A DNA stretch of 64,000 nucleotides from Mesonia hippocampi (GCF_014197445.1 NZ_JACIFO010000007.1:1-64000); one strand, 5' to 3'; shown: positions 49,303 through 59,179, counted from the stretch's first letter. Notes: generated by a model from the sequence alone, not told the origin. Numbers and translations are program-made.

Positions 49303-51813
49303 TTAATCTGGCTGCTCTAAAATAAATAGGTCATTTCTATAAATTGATGTTCTGCTATTATTTAGTTTGTATGAAATAATTCTTTCTCCATAATCTTTAT
49401 AAAGACTAGGGTTGATTTCTCCTTTAAAAAGGAGCTCTCCATTTTTGTTATAGGTTTTTATGCGTACACTATTATTTTCTCTACTTAACTGTGAATAGGC
49501 TTCTGACCTGTACCTGCTATCGGCTTTTATCCAAACGGTACCATGGGTTAATTTGCCTTCTGAAAAAACAGCAGTATCTAAGGGTTTATTGTTTTTATAC
49601 TGAATTACTTTACCATGTAACCGGTGGTCTACTTCATTGTAGGTAAGTAAGGTATTTCCTTGCAAATCGTAAATGCTTGTACTCGTTTTATCTTCCGATG
49701 TATAAAGGGTTATGGTTTTATTCTTCGTTGTTGTTCTTGTTTCCTTTATAAGCGCACCGTCTTTATATATTTTTTCACGGTCATAAAAAACGATTTTTCC
49801 TTCAAAAGGATTCCCGTTTTTGTATAAAAGTCGGGAAATTTCTTTTCCGTTTTTATCGTAATAAATAGCGTACCCATCTTCTTTACCATTTTTATAATTT
49901 TCTTCTTTTTCGATTTTACCATTTTTGTAATATGTAAATGTGCCTTGTTTTTTATCGTTAGCGTACTGTCCTTTTTCTTGTAAGGTTTCTTCATCGTACC
50001 TAAACTTTCGGTAAGTTCCTTCTTTTACGCCATTTATAAAGTTCATTTCTTCTCTACTTTTAAAATCGTATAGAGTTCCAGTAGGCTTTTGGTTGGTATA
50101 AGTGGCTTGTGCTATCAAAACTCCTTTTGGGGAATAAAATTTCGCAGAGGAGTTGATGTCAATGTTTTCCCGTAATATATAGTTATAGGCTCTTGTGTCT
50201 CTGTTGTATACTTTTTGGTATCTTTTGCTTTTTATTAATTTATCATTATTAAATTCTGTAATGGATTTTACTTGATCCGACTCATAAAAATAAACGTATT
50301 CGGTTCCTGTTTTGGTAGAATAATTAAAAGAGCCTATTGTTTTTCCTGTTTTGTCATAAAAAGTAGCGGTTTCCTTTTTTTTATAGGAATTGGGTTTATA
50401 GGTTATTTCGGTTTTTTTGCCACCATCGATGTAGTAGGTAATGGTTTTTGATAAATCTCTATCCTGATATAACCTAGTCTCTTTGTAGATGTTGGTGCTT
50501 TCTATATAAGTATAAGTTGTTTCTTCGGTTAATTTTTCATTGCTGAAATGTTTTTTATCGGTGATTTTATTTTTGTAATTTTTTTTGAATAAAACACCTT
50601 CTATGGGTGTTGGCGAATAATAATCGGCTTCTAAAATCCCAGGGTTGTAATAGCCTGCTTTTAGTTTTACTTTTAATTTTCCTAATTCCTTGCCCGATAA
50701 ATCAAAATACGTGATTTCTGAATTTTTTAAGTGCGAAAATATTACTGTAGTGTCAGCATAATAGGTTAAGGCTTCTTGTACTATGCCGTTTTTATAGGTA
50801 ATGTCTTTTTTCTCTGCTCCCGAAGTCTCTATGGTACGTCCTTCAAGCTTATCGTTTATTTTTTCTAGGATGCCTATTTGTTTTCCTTGGTTGTTATAGC
50901 TTGTAACTTTAGTAGGTATTCCATTTGTGTATTCAGTTTCTTTAATTAATTTACCTTGTTTGTTGAATTCTTCAATATGGGTTAAGTAGCCTTTTTTATA
51001 AGTTTTTGTTTGTTTAATGGTAAAAGGCGTGCTGTAGGTAAATAAATAGTCTTTTCCTTCATAAGGGGTTTTATAGGTTGAATCTTCTTTGTAACGAAAT
51101 TGTATAGTTCCTAGTTGATTACCTTGGTCGTTGTAAAAAGTTTCAGTAAGGGTGTTTTTATTAAAATGGTTTCGGGCAATTCCGTTGGAGTAGAAGTATT
51201 GTGTGAAAACGGGCCTAAAGTCTTTGTATTCTGTAATGGACTTTATTCGCATAGGCCTGTAGTAATAGGTAACCTTTTTTCCGTCAGAATATCCTTTATC
51301 ATCATAAACAGATTCGCCTATTTTTTTTCCGTTTTCGCCGTAATAAATCTCTTTGTAGTTTGCGTTGTTTTTATAATATTCTTCGTAGCGGATACCTTTT
51401 CTATCTCCATCAAAGCGCATTAGTTTTGCTATTTCTCCTTCTTTATAAACAAGTTCTTCGGTTGCGGTAGTGGTTAGGTCTTCGTTTTGAATATAGTATA
51501 TACGCTTTCCATTGCGTAAGGCAGCATCTTTGTAGTTAATTTCGTTTAGAGGGTAGCCCGCTTCATTATACCATATTGCTTGTAGTAAAGATATACTATC
51601 CTTATATTTCGAGAGCCCGCTCATTTGTAGGGTTCCGTTTATATAAAAATCTTTTACGCGGTATAGTTTTCCTTCTTTTTGTACGGGTATTCTGTAGAAA
51701 TGAGCATTTTTTTTAGTGGTTTCTTTCCAATTTTTATCAAACCAAAGGCTATCTTTTTGGGCAGAGGATATGGTGAATAAAAAAATGGATATAGTAGTTA
51801 AAAAAAGCTTCAT
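49303..51813 (-). CDS. large exported protein with YwqK/MORN-like repeats
   Basis: An 836-residue protein with a signal peptide (cut near ISSA-QKD) and many short repeats of the YwqK type, such as GKEDGYAIYYDKNGKEIS, YNNQGKQIGIL and NGTLYDF-like turns, found through most of the length. YwqK repeats are related to MORN repeats and appear in proteins annotated as YwqK-family antitoxins and in secreted Bacteroidota proteins. There is no T9SS or lipoprotein signal. Likely a periplasmic or surface binding protein; a real antitoxin role is not supported by a neighbouring toxin. Confidence 0.75.
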   Translation of the reverse strand: MKLFLTTISIFLFTISSAQKDSLWFDKNWKETTKKNAHFYRIPVQKEGKLYRVKDFYINGTLQMSGLSKYKDSISLLQAIWYNEAGYPLNEINYKDAALRNGKRIYYIQNEDLTTTATEELVYKEGEIAKLMRFDGDRKGIRYEEYYKNNANYKEIYYGENGKKIGESVYDDKGYSDGKKVTYYYRPMRIKSITEYKDFRPVFTQYFYSNGIARNHFNKNTLTETFYNDQGNQLGTIQFRYKEDSTYKTPYEGKDYLFTYSTPFTIKQTKTYKKGYLTHIEEFNKQGKLIKETEYTNGIPTKVTSYNNQGKQIGILEKINDKLEGRTIETSGAEKKDITYKNGIVQEALTYYADTTVIFSHLKNSEITYFDLSGKELGKLKVKLKAGYYNPGILEADYYSPTPIEGVLFKKNYKNKITDKKHFSNEKLTEETTYTYIESTNIYKETRLYQDRDLSKTITYYIDGGKKTEITYKPNSYKKKETATFYDKTGKTIGSFNYSTKTGTEYVYFYESDQVKSITEFNNDKLIKSKRYQKVYNRDTRAYNYILRENIDINSSAKFYSPKGVLIAQATYTNQKPTGTLYDFKSREEMNFINGVKEGTYRKFRYDEETLQEKGQYANDKKQGTFTYYKNGKIEKEENYKNGKEDGYAIYYDKNGKEISRLLYKNGNPFEGKIVFYDREKIYKDGALIKETRTTTKNKTITLYTSEDKTSTSIYDLQGNTLLTYNEVDHRLHGKVIQYKNNKPLDTAVFSEGKLTHGTVWIKADSRYRSEAYSQLSRENNSVRIKTYNKNGELLFKGEINPSLYKDYGERIISYKLNNSRTSIYRNDLFILEQPD

Positions 51814-52161
51814 AAAATAGATGGGTATGTAAGTTTATATTTGACTGTAAAAGTAAGTATTTTTGAAACTACAGAAAAACCATTTTCCCGCTAATAAGCC
51901 TGTGTTTAGTTGAAATTTTGCTTTAATTAGATAGGTTTTAAGCGTATAATAATGTAAAGGTGCTTTGTGAATATATGAATTTTTTGTTAAAAATATCATA
52001 CATTTACATTGGTTATTAATAGTTTTTACTTGAAGTGTAATGGTGTGACTTCTAGATGTTGTGAATTGCCTTATTATTGTTAAAGTTAGCATTTTAATAC
52101 AAATTGTGATATCCGTTAGGACATTAACTTCAGGTAAAGCAATATGTTCGAACAATAGAAA
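51814..52161. other. 348-base intergenic region
   Basis: AT-rich, between the divergent YwqK-repeat and DinB genes. The only notable element is ATCCGTTAGGACATTAAC near 52110, similar to the CCCGTTAGGGCGTTG segment near 48818. A short minus-strand open frame here shows no family features and was not called. Confidence 0.4.
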
Positions 52162-52629
52162 ATGGCTAAAACAGAACTCATTATTTTAAATTTTACAGAA
52201 ATTAGAAAAAGAAGCATAAAACTTTGGCGTGCGCTTCCTAAAAGTTGTTATTACTGGAGACCTGATGAAAATGCGATGAGCGCGATAGAAATGATAAGAC
52301 ACGTATTGGCGGCTGATTATGGTTGGAATATAATTATTAACCAGGGCGATATGACAAATTATAAAAGCCCTTGGGAAAATAGACCATTTGTAAGTGTGAA
52401 TGACGAAATTAAATTTGCAAAACCATACCGGGAAACATTCCTGCGAAACGTTAATCAATTATCTGATTTTCAGATAAGCGAAACAGAAATTATTCATCCA
52501 GGAAATGGGAAAAAGAAAAATCTAGGTGAATATCTACTGCGTATTGGATATCATGAATCTGTACATGCAGGACAATTTTTATCCTACTTAAGGGCAATGA
52601 AAATTGATAGGCCTGAAATATGGGATTAA
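52162..52629 (+). CDS. DinB family protein
   Basis: A 155-residue four-helix-bundle protein. Three histidines expected for the DinB metal site are visible: His in MIRHVLAADYGW (about 47) and two in GYHESVHAGQFLSYLRAM (about 131 and 135). Members act in thiol-dependent chemistry or have unknown roles. It probably stands alone, behind a cassette-like repeat. Confidence 0.82.
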   Translation: MAKTELIILNFTEIRKRSIKLWRALPKSCYYWRPDENAMSAIEMIRHVLAADYGWNIIINQGDMTNYKSPWENRPFVSVNDEIKFAKPYRETFLRNVNQLSDFQISETEIIHPGNGKKKNLGEYLLRIGYHESVHAGQFLSYLRAMKIDRPEIWD

Positions 52630-52728
52630 AAAAACGTATACCGTTACACATTTCTAAGCTTTTCCAATAAAAAAAAATAACTTTGCCACTTTCTGTCACG
52701 ATAAACCCCTGAATAAAAAAGAAATTAT

Positions 52729-53223
52729 ATGATTGTAAAATTGGAAAAATTTACAGAAGCAGACTTTGACAATTACTTCAAGTTAGTAAACAATGCGAAG
52801 GTGATGGAAATGATAACAGAAAGAGCAATTGAACGAGAGGAAGCAAAAAAAGATTTTGAAAACTTACTAGAGAATAATAAGCTTCAACATGATTTGGGTA
52901 ACTTTAAAATTATAGAAGAAGAAACAGAAAAATTTCTAGGCTTAGCAAAACTAGAAATTAAAGAAGCTGATAGCCATGAGGCAGAACTTGGTTATATGAT
53001 AATGCCTAACTATTGGGGAAAAGGAATTGCAAGTAAGGTAGGGCAAAAGCTAATTGAAACAGGAAAAAAACAAAACGCTATAAAGCGGATTTTTGCAATT
53101 ATCGACCCTAAAAATATACCTTCGAGAAAAATCCTTATAAACAATGGATTTGTTTCAGAGCAGTTTAAAGATTTTGATGGTTTGCCAGGAGAAATCCTTG
53201 AATTGAAATTAACAAAACCTTGA
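52729..53223 (+). CDS. GNAT family N-acetyltransferase
   Basis: A 164-residue acetyltransferase of the RimJ/RimL-like group (Acetyltransf_3). Visible are LEKFTEADFDNYFKLV, the beta-4/beta-5 segment EAELGYMIMPNYWGKGIASKVGQ containing the acetyl-CoA pyrophosphate loop, and the C-terminal NIPSRKILINNGF. It transfers acetyl to an amine; the substrate is unknown. Confidence 0.88.
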   Translation: MIVKLEKFTEADFDNYFKLVNNAKVMEMITERAIEREEAKKDFENLLENNKLQHDLGNFKIIEEETEKFLGLAKLEIKEADSHEAELGYMIMPNYWGKGIASKVGQKLIETGKKQNAIKRIFAIIDPKNIPSRKILINNGFVSEQFKDFDGLPGEILELKLTKP

Positions 53224-53325
53224 GTTAGAATAAATGTTTTCTATAAATAAGACAAAAATTTCCATCCGTCCATCCATAACAGTCAATTCTTGTTGCGAGA
53301 ACACTAGAGATTAGCTAAAAATAAA

Positions 53326-53364
53326 AATCTTTATAAAATCTTTATAACTCAATAATTAACTTTG
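53326..53364 (+). promoter_or_regulatory. tandem 11-bp response-regulator box and promoter of the kinase gene
   Basis: AATCTTTATAA is repeated perfectly in tandem (53326-53336 and 53337-53347), followed by the -7 box TAACTTTG at 53357-53364. The same tandem recurs at 55124-55145. An 11-base direct repeat is typical of OmpR/KdpE-family binding sites, and the family member encoded at 54448 is the obvious candidate. Confidence 0.65.
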
Positions 53365-53372
53365 AAAAAAAT

Positions 53373-54455
53373 ATGGATTTACTTAGCACAAGAAAATATA
53401 GTAAAAATAAACAATACCTAATAAGTGTTTTACTTATTACCGTTACGGCTATTCTATGCTTTTTTTCGGTAGATATTATAGGCTATAGAGCCGTTGCATT
53501 AATCCTACTTCTAGGTGTTTCTGTTAACGCGATACTCTTTGATATTTTCCCTGTAATGCTATCGGCACTGTTAAGTGCTTTAATCTGGAATTTCTTTTTT
53601 ATACCTCCTATTTTTACGTTGCAAATAGAAACAGCAGAAGATGCATTGATGTTTCTTATGTACTTTGTAATTGCATTTATAAATGCTGTACTTACCTATA
53701 AAATTAGAAAATTTGAACGTAAAGAACGAGAACAACACGAAAAAGAAAAATCGATAAAATTATACAATACCATACTCAATTCACTTTCTCATGAATTAAG
53801 AACCCCCATTTCGACAATAATAGGAGCGATAGATACAATTAAAGACAACCAGATTAAGCTTTCTAAAACAAACAGAGATGAACTTTATACTGAAATTGAA
53901 ACAGCAGGTTTTAGATTAAACAGGCAAGTAGAAAACCTGTTAAGTATGAGTAGGCTAGAAGCTGGGTTTATTCAGTCTAAAACCGATTGGTGCGATTTTA
54001 ATGAACTCGTTTTTTCTGCCATAAAGCATAACAAAAATAATGCACAACATCACGAGATTATATTTGCTCCAAAGGAAAACTTTCCTTTAGTTAAAATAGA
54101 TAGCGGTTTAACCGAGCAAATTCTCTTTAACCTTATACATAATGCACTTCAGCATACGCCCAAAAATACCAAGATTACAATCCAATTGGACTATAATCTA
54201 ACCCATTGCTTTATAGAAGTATCCGATAACGGTACAGGCTTTCCAGAAAATGAGATTAAACATGTTTTTGATAAATTTTACCGTTTAAATAAAACCGCAA
54301 CAGGAGGAACAGGTTTAGGGCTTTCTATCGTGAAAGGTTTTACAGAGGCAATGAATGGCAAAGTATTTTTAAATAACTTAAAAACAGGAGGAGCTAAATT
54401 CACTATTAAAATTCCATGTGAATTCTCTGAAAGCATAAACTTAAAAAATGAATAA
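53373..54455 (+). CDS. KdpD-like sensor histidine kinase without the KdpD N-terminal domain
   Basis: A 360-residue kinase. Residues about 15-105 have four membrane helices of the DUF4118 (KdpD membrane) type (NAILFDIFPVMLSALLSALIW, FFIPPIFTLQIETAED). HisKA follows with His140 in SHELRTPIS, and the HATPase domain has NLIHNALQH, DNGTGFPEN and GTGLGLSI. The long cytoplasmic KdpD/USP sensor region of classical KdpD (about 900 residues) is absent. It probably responds to potassium limitation or turgor by analogy. It overlaps the response regulator gene by 8 bases. Confidence 0.9.
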   Translation: MDLLSTRKYSKNKQYLISVLLITVTAILCFFSVDIIGYRAVALILLLGVSVNAILFDIFPVMLSALLSALIWNFFFIPPIFTLQIETAEDALMFLMYFVIAFINAVLTYKIRKFERKEREQHEKEKSIKLYNTILNSLSHELRTPISTIIGAIDTIKDNQIKLSKTNRDELYTEIETAGFRLNRQVENLLSMSRLEAGFIQSKTDWCDFNELVFSAIKHNKNNAQHHEIIFAPKENFPLVKIDSGLTEQILFNLIHNALQHTPKNTKITIQLDYNLTHCFIEVSDNGTGFPENEIKHVFDKFYRLNKTATGGTGLGLSIVKGFTEAMNGKVFLNNLKTGGAKFTIKIPCEFSESINLKNE

Positions 54456-55125
54456 AGCAGAAATTCTAATTATAGATGATGAACCCCAAATTAGAAAATT
54501 ACTTCAAATAAATTTAGAAAGTAATCATTACAAGGTTGTACAAGCAAGTACAGGAAAAGAAGGGCTTGTTTTATCTGCTAATCATATCCCTAATTTAATT
54601 CTGTTAGACATAGGCCTACCAGATAAAAGTGGGCATGAAGTTTTAAAAGAATTACGCGAGTGGTATAACAACCCTATTATCATACTTTCGGTACAGGATA
54701 ATGAATCCGATATTGTTGCTGCCTTAGATAATGGAGCTACCGATTATTTAACCAAACCATTTCGTACAGGAGAACTTTTAGCAAGAATTCGCTCAGCAAT
54801 TCGAAGAAGCCAAAACACCGCAAACACCTCTGTTATTTCTTGCGGAGCTATTGAAATCGATTTGGTAGCCCGAATTGTAAAACGCAATAACGAAATTATA
54901 AAACTCACCTCTACAGAATACAACCTATTAGCCTTATTTGCTAAAAACGAAGGCAAAGTTCTTACCCATCAATACCTATTAAAAGAAATTTGGGGGTATA
55001 GCTATCAAACAGAAACACAGTATTTACGCGTTTTTGTGGGTACACTTCGTAAAAAAATAGAAGAGAACCCTAATAACCCACAACACATTATTACCGAAAG
55101 TGGCGTTGGTTATCGTTTTCAGTAA
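54448..55125 (+). CDS. KdpE-like response regulator (OmpR family)
   Basis: A 225-residue regulator with a receiver domain (phospho-acceptor Asp54 in LILLDIGLP, conserved Lys in YLTKPF) and a winged-helix DNA-binding domain (LTSTEYNLLALFAKNEG, LRVFVGTLRKKIEENP). Overlap with the kinase gene shows it is the cognate partner. The second tandem AATCTTTATAA box overlaps its stop codon and controls the genes downstream, while the first controls its own operon (inference). Confidence 0.92.
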   Translation: MNKAEILIIDDEPQIRKLLQINLESNHYKVVQASTGKEGLVLSANHIPNLILLDIGLPDKSGHEVLKELREWYNNPIIILSVQDNESDIVAALDNGATDYLTKPFRTGELLARIRSAIRRSQNTANTSVISCGAIEIDLVARIVKRNNEIIKLTSTEYNLLALFAKNEGKVLTHQYLLKEIWGYSYQTETQYLRVFVGTLRKKIEENPNNPQHIITESGVGYRFQ

Positions 55126-55145
55126 TCTTTATAAAATCTTTACAC
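55124..55145 (+). promoter_or_regulatory. second tandem 11-bp response-regulator box
   Basis: AATCTTTATAA followed by AATCTTTACAC, the same tandem as at 53326, here 70 bases upstream of the small membrane protein gene and starting within the regulator stop codon. Confidence 0.6.
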
Positions 55146-55215
55146 ATATCTACCAATCCTTGATTTTTTAATTATCACTTCTACCTGACTTTTGTATCAT
55201 CAAAAATACAAGAAG

Positions 55216-55386
55216 ATGAAATGGCATTTTTTCTATGATGAAAGTGAAGTTAAATCCTACAAATCTACTCAAGATTGGTATAAGGATATCAAATATTTAA
55301 TTTCTCCAATAATTGTTATGGCAGCTTTAGGGCTGTTGTTTATTACGATTACCGATTTTTTTATCGCCAGGTCTTGTTCTAAATAA
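55216..55386 (+). CDS. small membrane protein upstream of the potassium transporter
   Basis: Read from the ATG at 55216 (56 residues; an earlier ATG at 55192 lies close to the likely promoter). A polar N-terminus (KWHFFYDESEVKSYKS) precedes one membrane helix (YLISPIIVMAALGLLFITITDFFIA). Its position between the KdpDE-like genes and TrkH recalls small Kdp accessory proteins, but there is no clear similarity to KdpF. Confidence 0.5.
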   Translation: MKWHFFYDESEVKSYKSTQDWYKDIKYLISPIIVMAALGLLFITITDFFIARSCSK

Positions 55387-55716
55387 GGAGTTGCCAATAG
55401 TAAAGACAAAGGAAGTCCTAATGGTTAAGTTTTACAGCTTTTCAAGATTTTCTGGAAAGAAAATGTAAAGCAACTTCAGCATAGTGATGAGGTGATAAAA
55501 GAGCTAAACCCTATTGTAAATATCCAAATTTAAAACAGTATAACGGGAACAGCGAAGTAATTAGCTGCCTTAAATTAACTCCGTAACGCCATAAAAGCGT
55601 TCAAATTTACGTAGATAATAAAGCGAATAACGGCTGCTTTTCTAACCTTCAAGTGTGTTTAATAAACCCTAAGTAAAAAAATTAAAACAAATAAAACATT
55701 ATAAACTAAACAATTT
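55387..55716. other. 330-base gap with a possible gene remnant
   Basis: No complete gene. One frame from about 55429 to 55533 encodes some 34 residues ending FWKENVKQLQHSDEVIKELN, PIVNIQI-stop, with protein-like composition but no start; it may be the 3' end of a deleted gene. A small hairpin AACGC/GCGTT lies at 55585-55601. The position, between a KdpDE-like pair and TrkH, is where a lost gene of the potassium locus could have been. Confidence 0.35.
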
Positions 55717-57276
55717 ATGTACAAAACTTTTATAAAGCAAGTAGCTAGTTTGCAAATTATTTTAGGACTGGTAATGCTAGTGCCTTCTATTTTTGCAATT
55801 ATTTATCAAGAATGGTATTCGCTGGTAGGTTTTTTAATCTCGGGAACATTTACCGTCCTGTTGGGGTGGTTGGTTCATAGGGTTTATAGAAATACAAAAG
55901 AGCCTCAAAAAAAACATTCGTTGGCAATAGCTGCCATAGGTTGGCTAATGATAGTAATTTTTGGGGCAATTCCTTATTTTGTTATTGCGCATATTACGCC
56001 CTTAGGGGTAATGCAGCAGTTTGTTCCTGAGGGGATGAAGTACACTTCGAGTTTATTAAATTTTAGAAACCCTTTACATTGCCTATTTGAGAGTACAAGT
56101 GCTTTTACTACAACGGGTTTAACAATGGCTTATAATGAACCTTCGGTAGGTAAGTCTATTTTGTTTTATAGGTCTTTCTCTCAATGGGTTGGAGGAGCTG
56201 GTTTTATTGTAATGGCCATAGCAATTTTTAGGCATGTACCAGGGCAAGGAGCAATTCAGCTTTATGGCTCGGAGGCTAGTGGTACTAAGCTAAGAACTAA
56301 TGTTATAGAAACAGCGAGAGCCATCTGGAAAGTCTATTTTGTGGTTACACTCAGCATGTTTATTTATATAGCTGTTGGAACTTATTTTATATTACCAGAA
56401 TACCCGTTGGCTGAAAATATTTTTGATGCTATTAATCATGCTATGGCAGGATTATCTACCGGAGGTTTTAGTACTTTAGATGATAGTATTGCAGGATATC
56501 AATCTGTAAAAATGGATATATTGTTCCTTTTACCAATGTTTTTAGGAGGTTTATCTATTCCGTTTTTTTACAGGTTTATTTTTCAACGGAAAATAGATGA
56601 AATATGGAAAGATGCTCAAACTAGAGCATTCATTATCGCTACTATAGTAGGCGGGGTGGTGTTATCTGTATTTTTAATGATTTCCAATACGGTAAATAAC
56701 CCGTTTAGAGAAGGTGTATTTCAGTTTGTAAGTGCACTATCTACAACAGGATGGCAAACTTCTAATATTGGAGTATGGGACGATATATCTATGTTGTTTA
56801 TAGTTGTTTTTGCTATGCTTATAGGCGGATCGGCAGGAGGTACTGTTGGTGGGATTAAAATTATTAGAGCATTATTACTTCAAAAAGGCTTAAAATGGCA
56901 TATCAATAAAATTTTCTTATCTAAAAACACGGTAAAGTCTGTACGTGTTAACAATAAAATATTACTTCCAGAAGAAATGAACTCAGAACTTTCTAGGGCA
57001 GGGATTTTTGCACTTATCTATATACTATTTGTTTTTGTGTCTACCTTATTTACCCTGTATTTTATGCCGTCAGGTTTCACGTTAGCAGACGCTGTTTTTG
57101 AGTCGGCATCTGCACAAGGAACAGTAGGGTTAAGCTCAGGGATAACAACCCCCGATATGCACCCAATTCTAGAAGGTATTTATATTATACAAATGTGGGC
57201 TGGAAAACTAGAAATAATACCAATCCTAGTCTTATTAAGGGTAATGTTTTATGGAACAAAACCAAGAATTGTTTAA
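55717..57276 (+). CDS. trkH: TrkH/KtrB family potassium uptake channel subunit
   Basis: A 519-residue membrane protein of the Trk/Ktr superfamily with four M1-P-M2 units. Selectivity-filter-like segments are [29 protein letters not shown] and [10 protein letters not shown]. Gating-loop [13 protein letters not shown] is present. It conducts K+ (or Na+/K+) with the cytoplasmic NAD-binding TrkA encoded 17 bases downstream. The upstream KdpDE-like system suggests induction at low potassium. Confidence 0.93.
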   Translation: MYKTFIKQVASLQIILGLVMLVPSIFAIIYQEWYSLVGFLISGTFTVLLGWLVHRVYRNTKEPQKKHSLAIAAIGWLMIVIFGAIPYFVIAHITPLGVMQQFVPEGMKYTSSLLNFRNPLHCLFESTSAFTTTGLTMAYNEPSVGKSILFYRSFSQWVGGAGFIVMAIAIFRHVPGQGAIQLYGSEASGTKLRTNVIETARAIWKVYFVVTLSMFIYIAVGTYFILPEYPLAENIFDAINHAMAGLSTGGFSTLDDSIAGYQSVKMDILFLLPMFLGGLSIPFFYRFIFQRKIDEIWKDAQTRAFIIATIVGGVVLSVFLMISNTVNNPFREGVFQFVSALSTTGWQTSNIGVWDDISMLFIVVFAMLIGGSAGGTVGGIKIIRALLLQKGLKWHINKIFLSKNTVKSVRVNNKILLPEEMNSELSRAGIFALIYILFVFVSTLFTLYFMPSGFTLADAVFESASAQGTVGLSSGITTPDMHPILEGIYIIQMWAGKLEIIPILVLLRVMFYGTKPRIV

Positions 57277-57293
57277 CATTTAAAAATTATATT

Positions 57294-57953
57294 ATGCATT
57301 TAATTATTATTGGTTCGGGACGAACCGGAAAACATGTTATCGAAGCGGCTGTAAAAGACAACCATGATGTTTTTGTGATTGATAAAAATAAAGAAACAAC
57401 CGATTGGGTTGCCTCGCATTTTGACTGTATGGCTATCCACGCAGACGCCACGAGTATTGAAGCATTAAAAGAAGCGAATGCAGAAAAAGCAGACGCGATT
57501 ATTGTAACCACCAACGATGATGCTGTAAACTCTTTAGTTATTTTGTTGGCCAAACAATTAGGTATTAATCAATTAGTGAGTGCGGTAAACAACGAAGAGC
57601 ATCTATCTGTTTTTGAACAATTAGGAACAGATACCGTAGAAAGCCCTTACCGACTTAACGGAAGGTACCTTTACAGAGCCGTACAAGGCCCTAATGTAAA
57701 CGAGTTTTTAGACCTAGGAGACGGTCACGAGTTATTGGAAATGCAAGTGGAACAAAACGCTAAAATTTCTAATAAATTAATTAAAGAACTAAATAAACAA
57801 CGCGTATTACCTCCCGATTCTCGTATTATTTTAATTAAAAGAAACGAACAAATTATTGTTCCAGAAGGAGAAACAAAAATAGAGGTTAAGGACACTGTAG
57901 TTGTATTATCACAACGAAAAAAAGTATCAGAAATATCTAAACTTTTTGGATAA
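57294..57953 (+). CDS. trkA: TrkA/KtrA-type potassium channel regulatory subunit
   Basis: The ATG at 57294 (220 residues, [14 protein letters not shown]) gives the canonical start; an in-frame ATG at 57195 lies inside trkH. The Rossmann RCK-N domain has GSGRTG and VIDKNKE, and a C-terminal TrkA-C domain (about 140-220) ends [17 protein letters not shown]. It binds NAD(H)/ATP and gates TrkH. One RCK unit is present, as in KtrA, not the duplicated form of E. coli TrkA. Confidence 0.92.
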   Translation: MHLIIIGSGRTGKHVIEAAVKDNHDVFVIDKNKETTDWVASHFDCMAIHADATSIEALKEANAEKADAIIVTTNDDAVNSLVILLAKQLGINQLVSAVNNEEHLSVFEQLGTDTVESPYRLNGRYLYRAVQGPNVNEFLDLGDGHELLEMQVEQNAKISNKLIKELNKQRVLPPDSRIILIKRNEQIIVPEGETKIEVKDTVVVLSQRKKVSEISKLFG

Positions 57954-57969
57954 GAAATTAATATAAGCA

Positions 57970-59076
57970 ATGAAACATTTTTGGAAAATATTTAGTGTAA
58001 TAACATTGTCAAACTTACAGCTGTTAGCACAAGTAGATCGTATCTGGCAACAACAGCCCGAACTTAATATTTCAGGTTTTATGGATGTTTTCTACGTTTA
58101 CGATTTTAATAGACCACAACATGCAGAAAGGCAATCTTTTTTGTTTAACCATAATAGGCATAACGAGTTTAATCTGAATTTAGCTTTGGTAAAATTAGAT
58201 GTTAAGCATTCAAAATACCGAGCCAATTTAGCACTGCAAACAGGTACTTATGCGGGTGATAATTACACCGCAGAACCAGGGCTTTTAAAAAATGTTTTCG
58301 AGGCAAATATTGGTATTTCATTAAATAAGAAAAATAACCTTTGGTTAGATGCTGGTATTTTACCATCTCATATAGGGTTTGAAAGTGCTATTTCGATGAA
58401 TAATTTAACGCTAACACGTTCTTTATTAGCAGAAAATTCACCTTATTTTTTAACAGGGGCAAAACTAACGTTTAGTCCAAATGATAAATGGGAAGTGGCA
58501 GGATTAATTGTAAACGGATGGCAACGCATTCAGAAATTGGAAGGAAACTCTTTAGTTTCTTTTGGAACACAAGTAAATTATAAACCAACTGAAAAAATTA
58601 CGTTAAACTGGAGTACATTTATAGGTGCAGATACACCAGACCATATAAGGAAAATACGATATTTTAATAATTTGTACGGACAGTTTCAAGTGACCGAAAA
58701 ACTTAACTTAATAACAGGTTTAGATATCGGAATAGAACAAAAAGCAAAAAAAAGCTCGAGTTATAACTATTGGCTAAGCCCAGTAATTATTGGACAGTAC
58801 ACGGTAAACAATACATGGAAAATGGCTGTTAGGGCAGAGTATTATCAAGATGAGAAAGGAGTAATAATTCCCACAGAAACAATAAATGGTTTTAAAACTA
58901 CAGGCATCTCTTTCAATATAGATTACCTACCCAGTAAAAATATAAGCTGCCGATTTGAGGGGAGATGGCTTACGAGTAAAGATGATTTTTTTGAAACCGG
59001 AAACCGTACGTCGAAAAACAACTTTATTATAGGAACATCAATCGCTATAAAATTTTCTGAGTCATTAAGTAATTAG
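57970..59076 (+). CDS. outer-membrane beta-barrel porin (BBP2-like) of the potassium locus
   Basis: A 368-residue protein with a signal peptide (cut near residue 21, LLA-QVD) and alternating beta strands with aromatic ends (FNLNLALVKLDVKHS, NYWLSPVIIGQYT). It matches the putative beta-barrel porin-2 group found with Kdp operons in Bacteroidota (SGFMDVFYVYDFNRP, SHIGFESAIS). It starts 16 bases after trkA and probably lets potassium or other small solutes cross the outer membrane. Confidence 0.82.
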   Translation: MKHFWKIFSVITLSNLQLLAQVDRIWQQQPELNISGFMDVFYVYDFNRPQHAERQSFLFNHNRHNEFNLNLALVKLDVKHSKYRANLALQTGTYAGDNYTAEPGLLKNVFEANIGISLNKKNNLWLDAGILPSHIGFESAISMNNLTLTRSLLAENSPYFLTGAKLTFSPNDKWEVAGLIVNGWQRIQKLEGNSLVSFGTQVNYKPTEKITLNWSTFIGADTPDHIRKIRYFNNLYGQFQVTEKLNLITGLDIGIEQKAKKSSSYNYWLSPVIIGQYTVNNTWKMAVRAEYYQDEKGVIIPTETINGFKTTGISFNIDYLPSKNISCRFEGRWLTSKDDFFETGNRTSKNNFIIGTSIAIKFSESLSN

Positions 59077-59112
59077 CAATAAACAATTGAACCTTGTTAG
59101 AAAAAATATTTT

Positions 59113-59128
59113 CTTAAACTAGTTTAAG
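59113..59128. promoter_or_regulatory. perfect 16-bp palindrome, candidate operator
   Basis: CTTAAACTAGTTTAAG reads identically on both strands. It is 51 bases before the DJ-1/PfpI lipoprotein gene and 36 after the porin gene, so it may be an operator for the former. No regulator gene is adjacent. Confidence 0.4.
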
Positions 59129-59179
59129 TTTGTTGGCTTTTAACTTACCTATCTTTATTTCTCATTAAAAACATACAAT

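Noticed and set aside
51835-52155. 106-residue minus-strand open frame before the YwqK-repeat gene
   Set aside because: Composition is not protein-like, there is no recognisable family and it covers the likely promoter of the YwqK gene.
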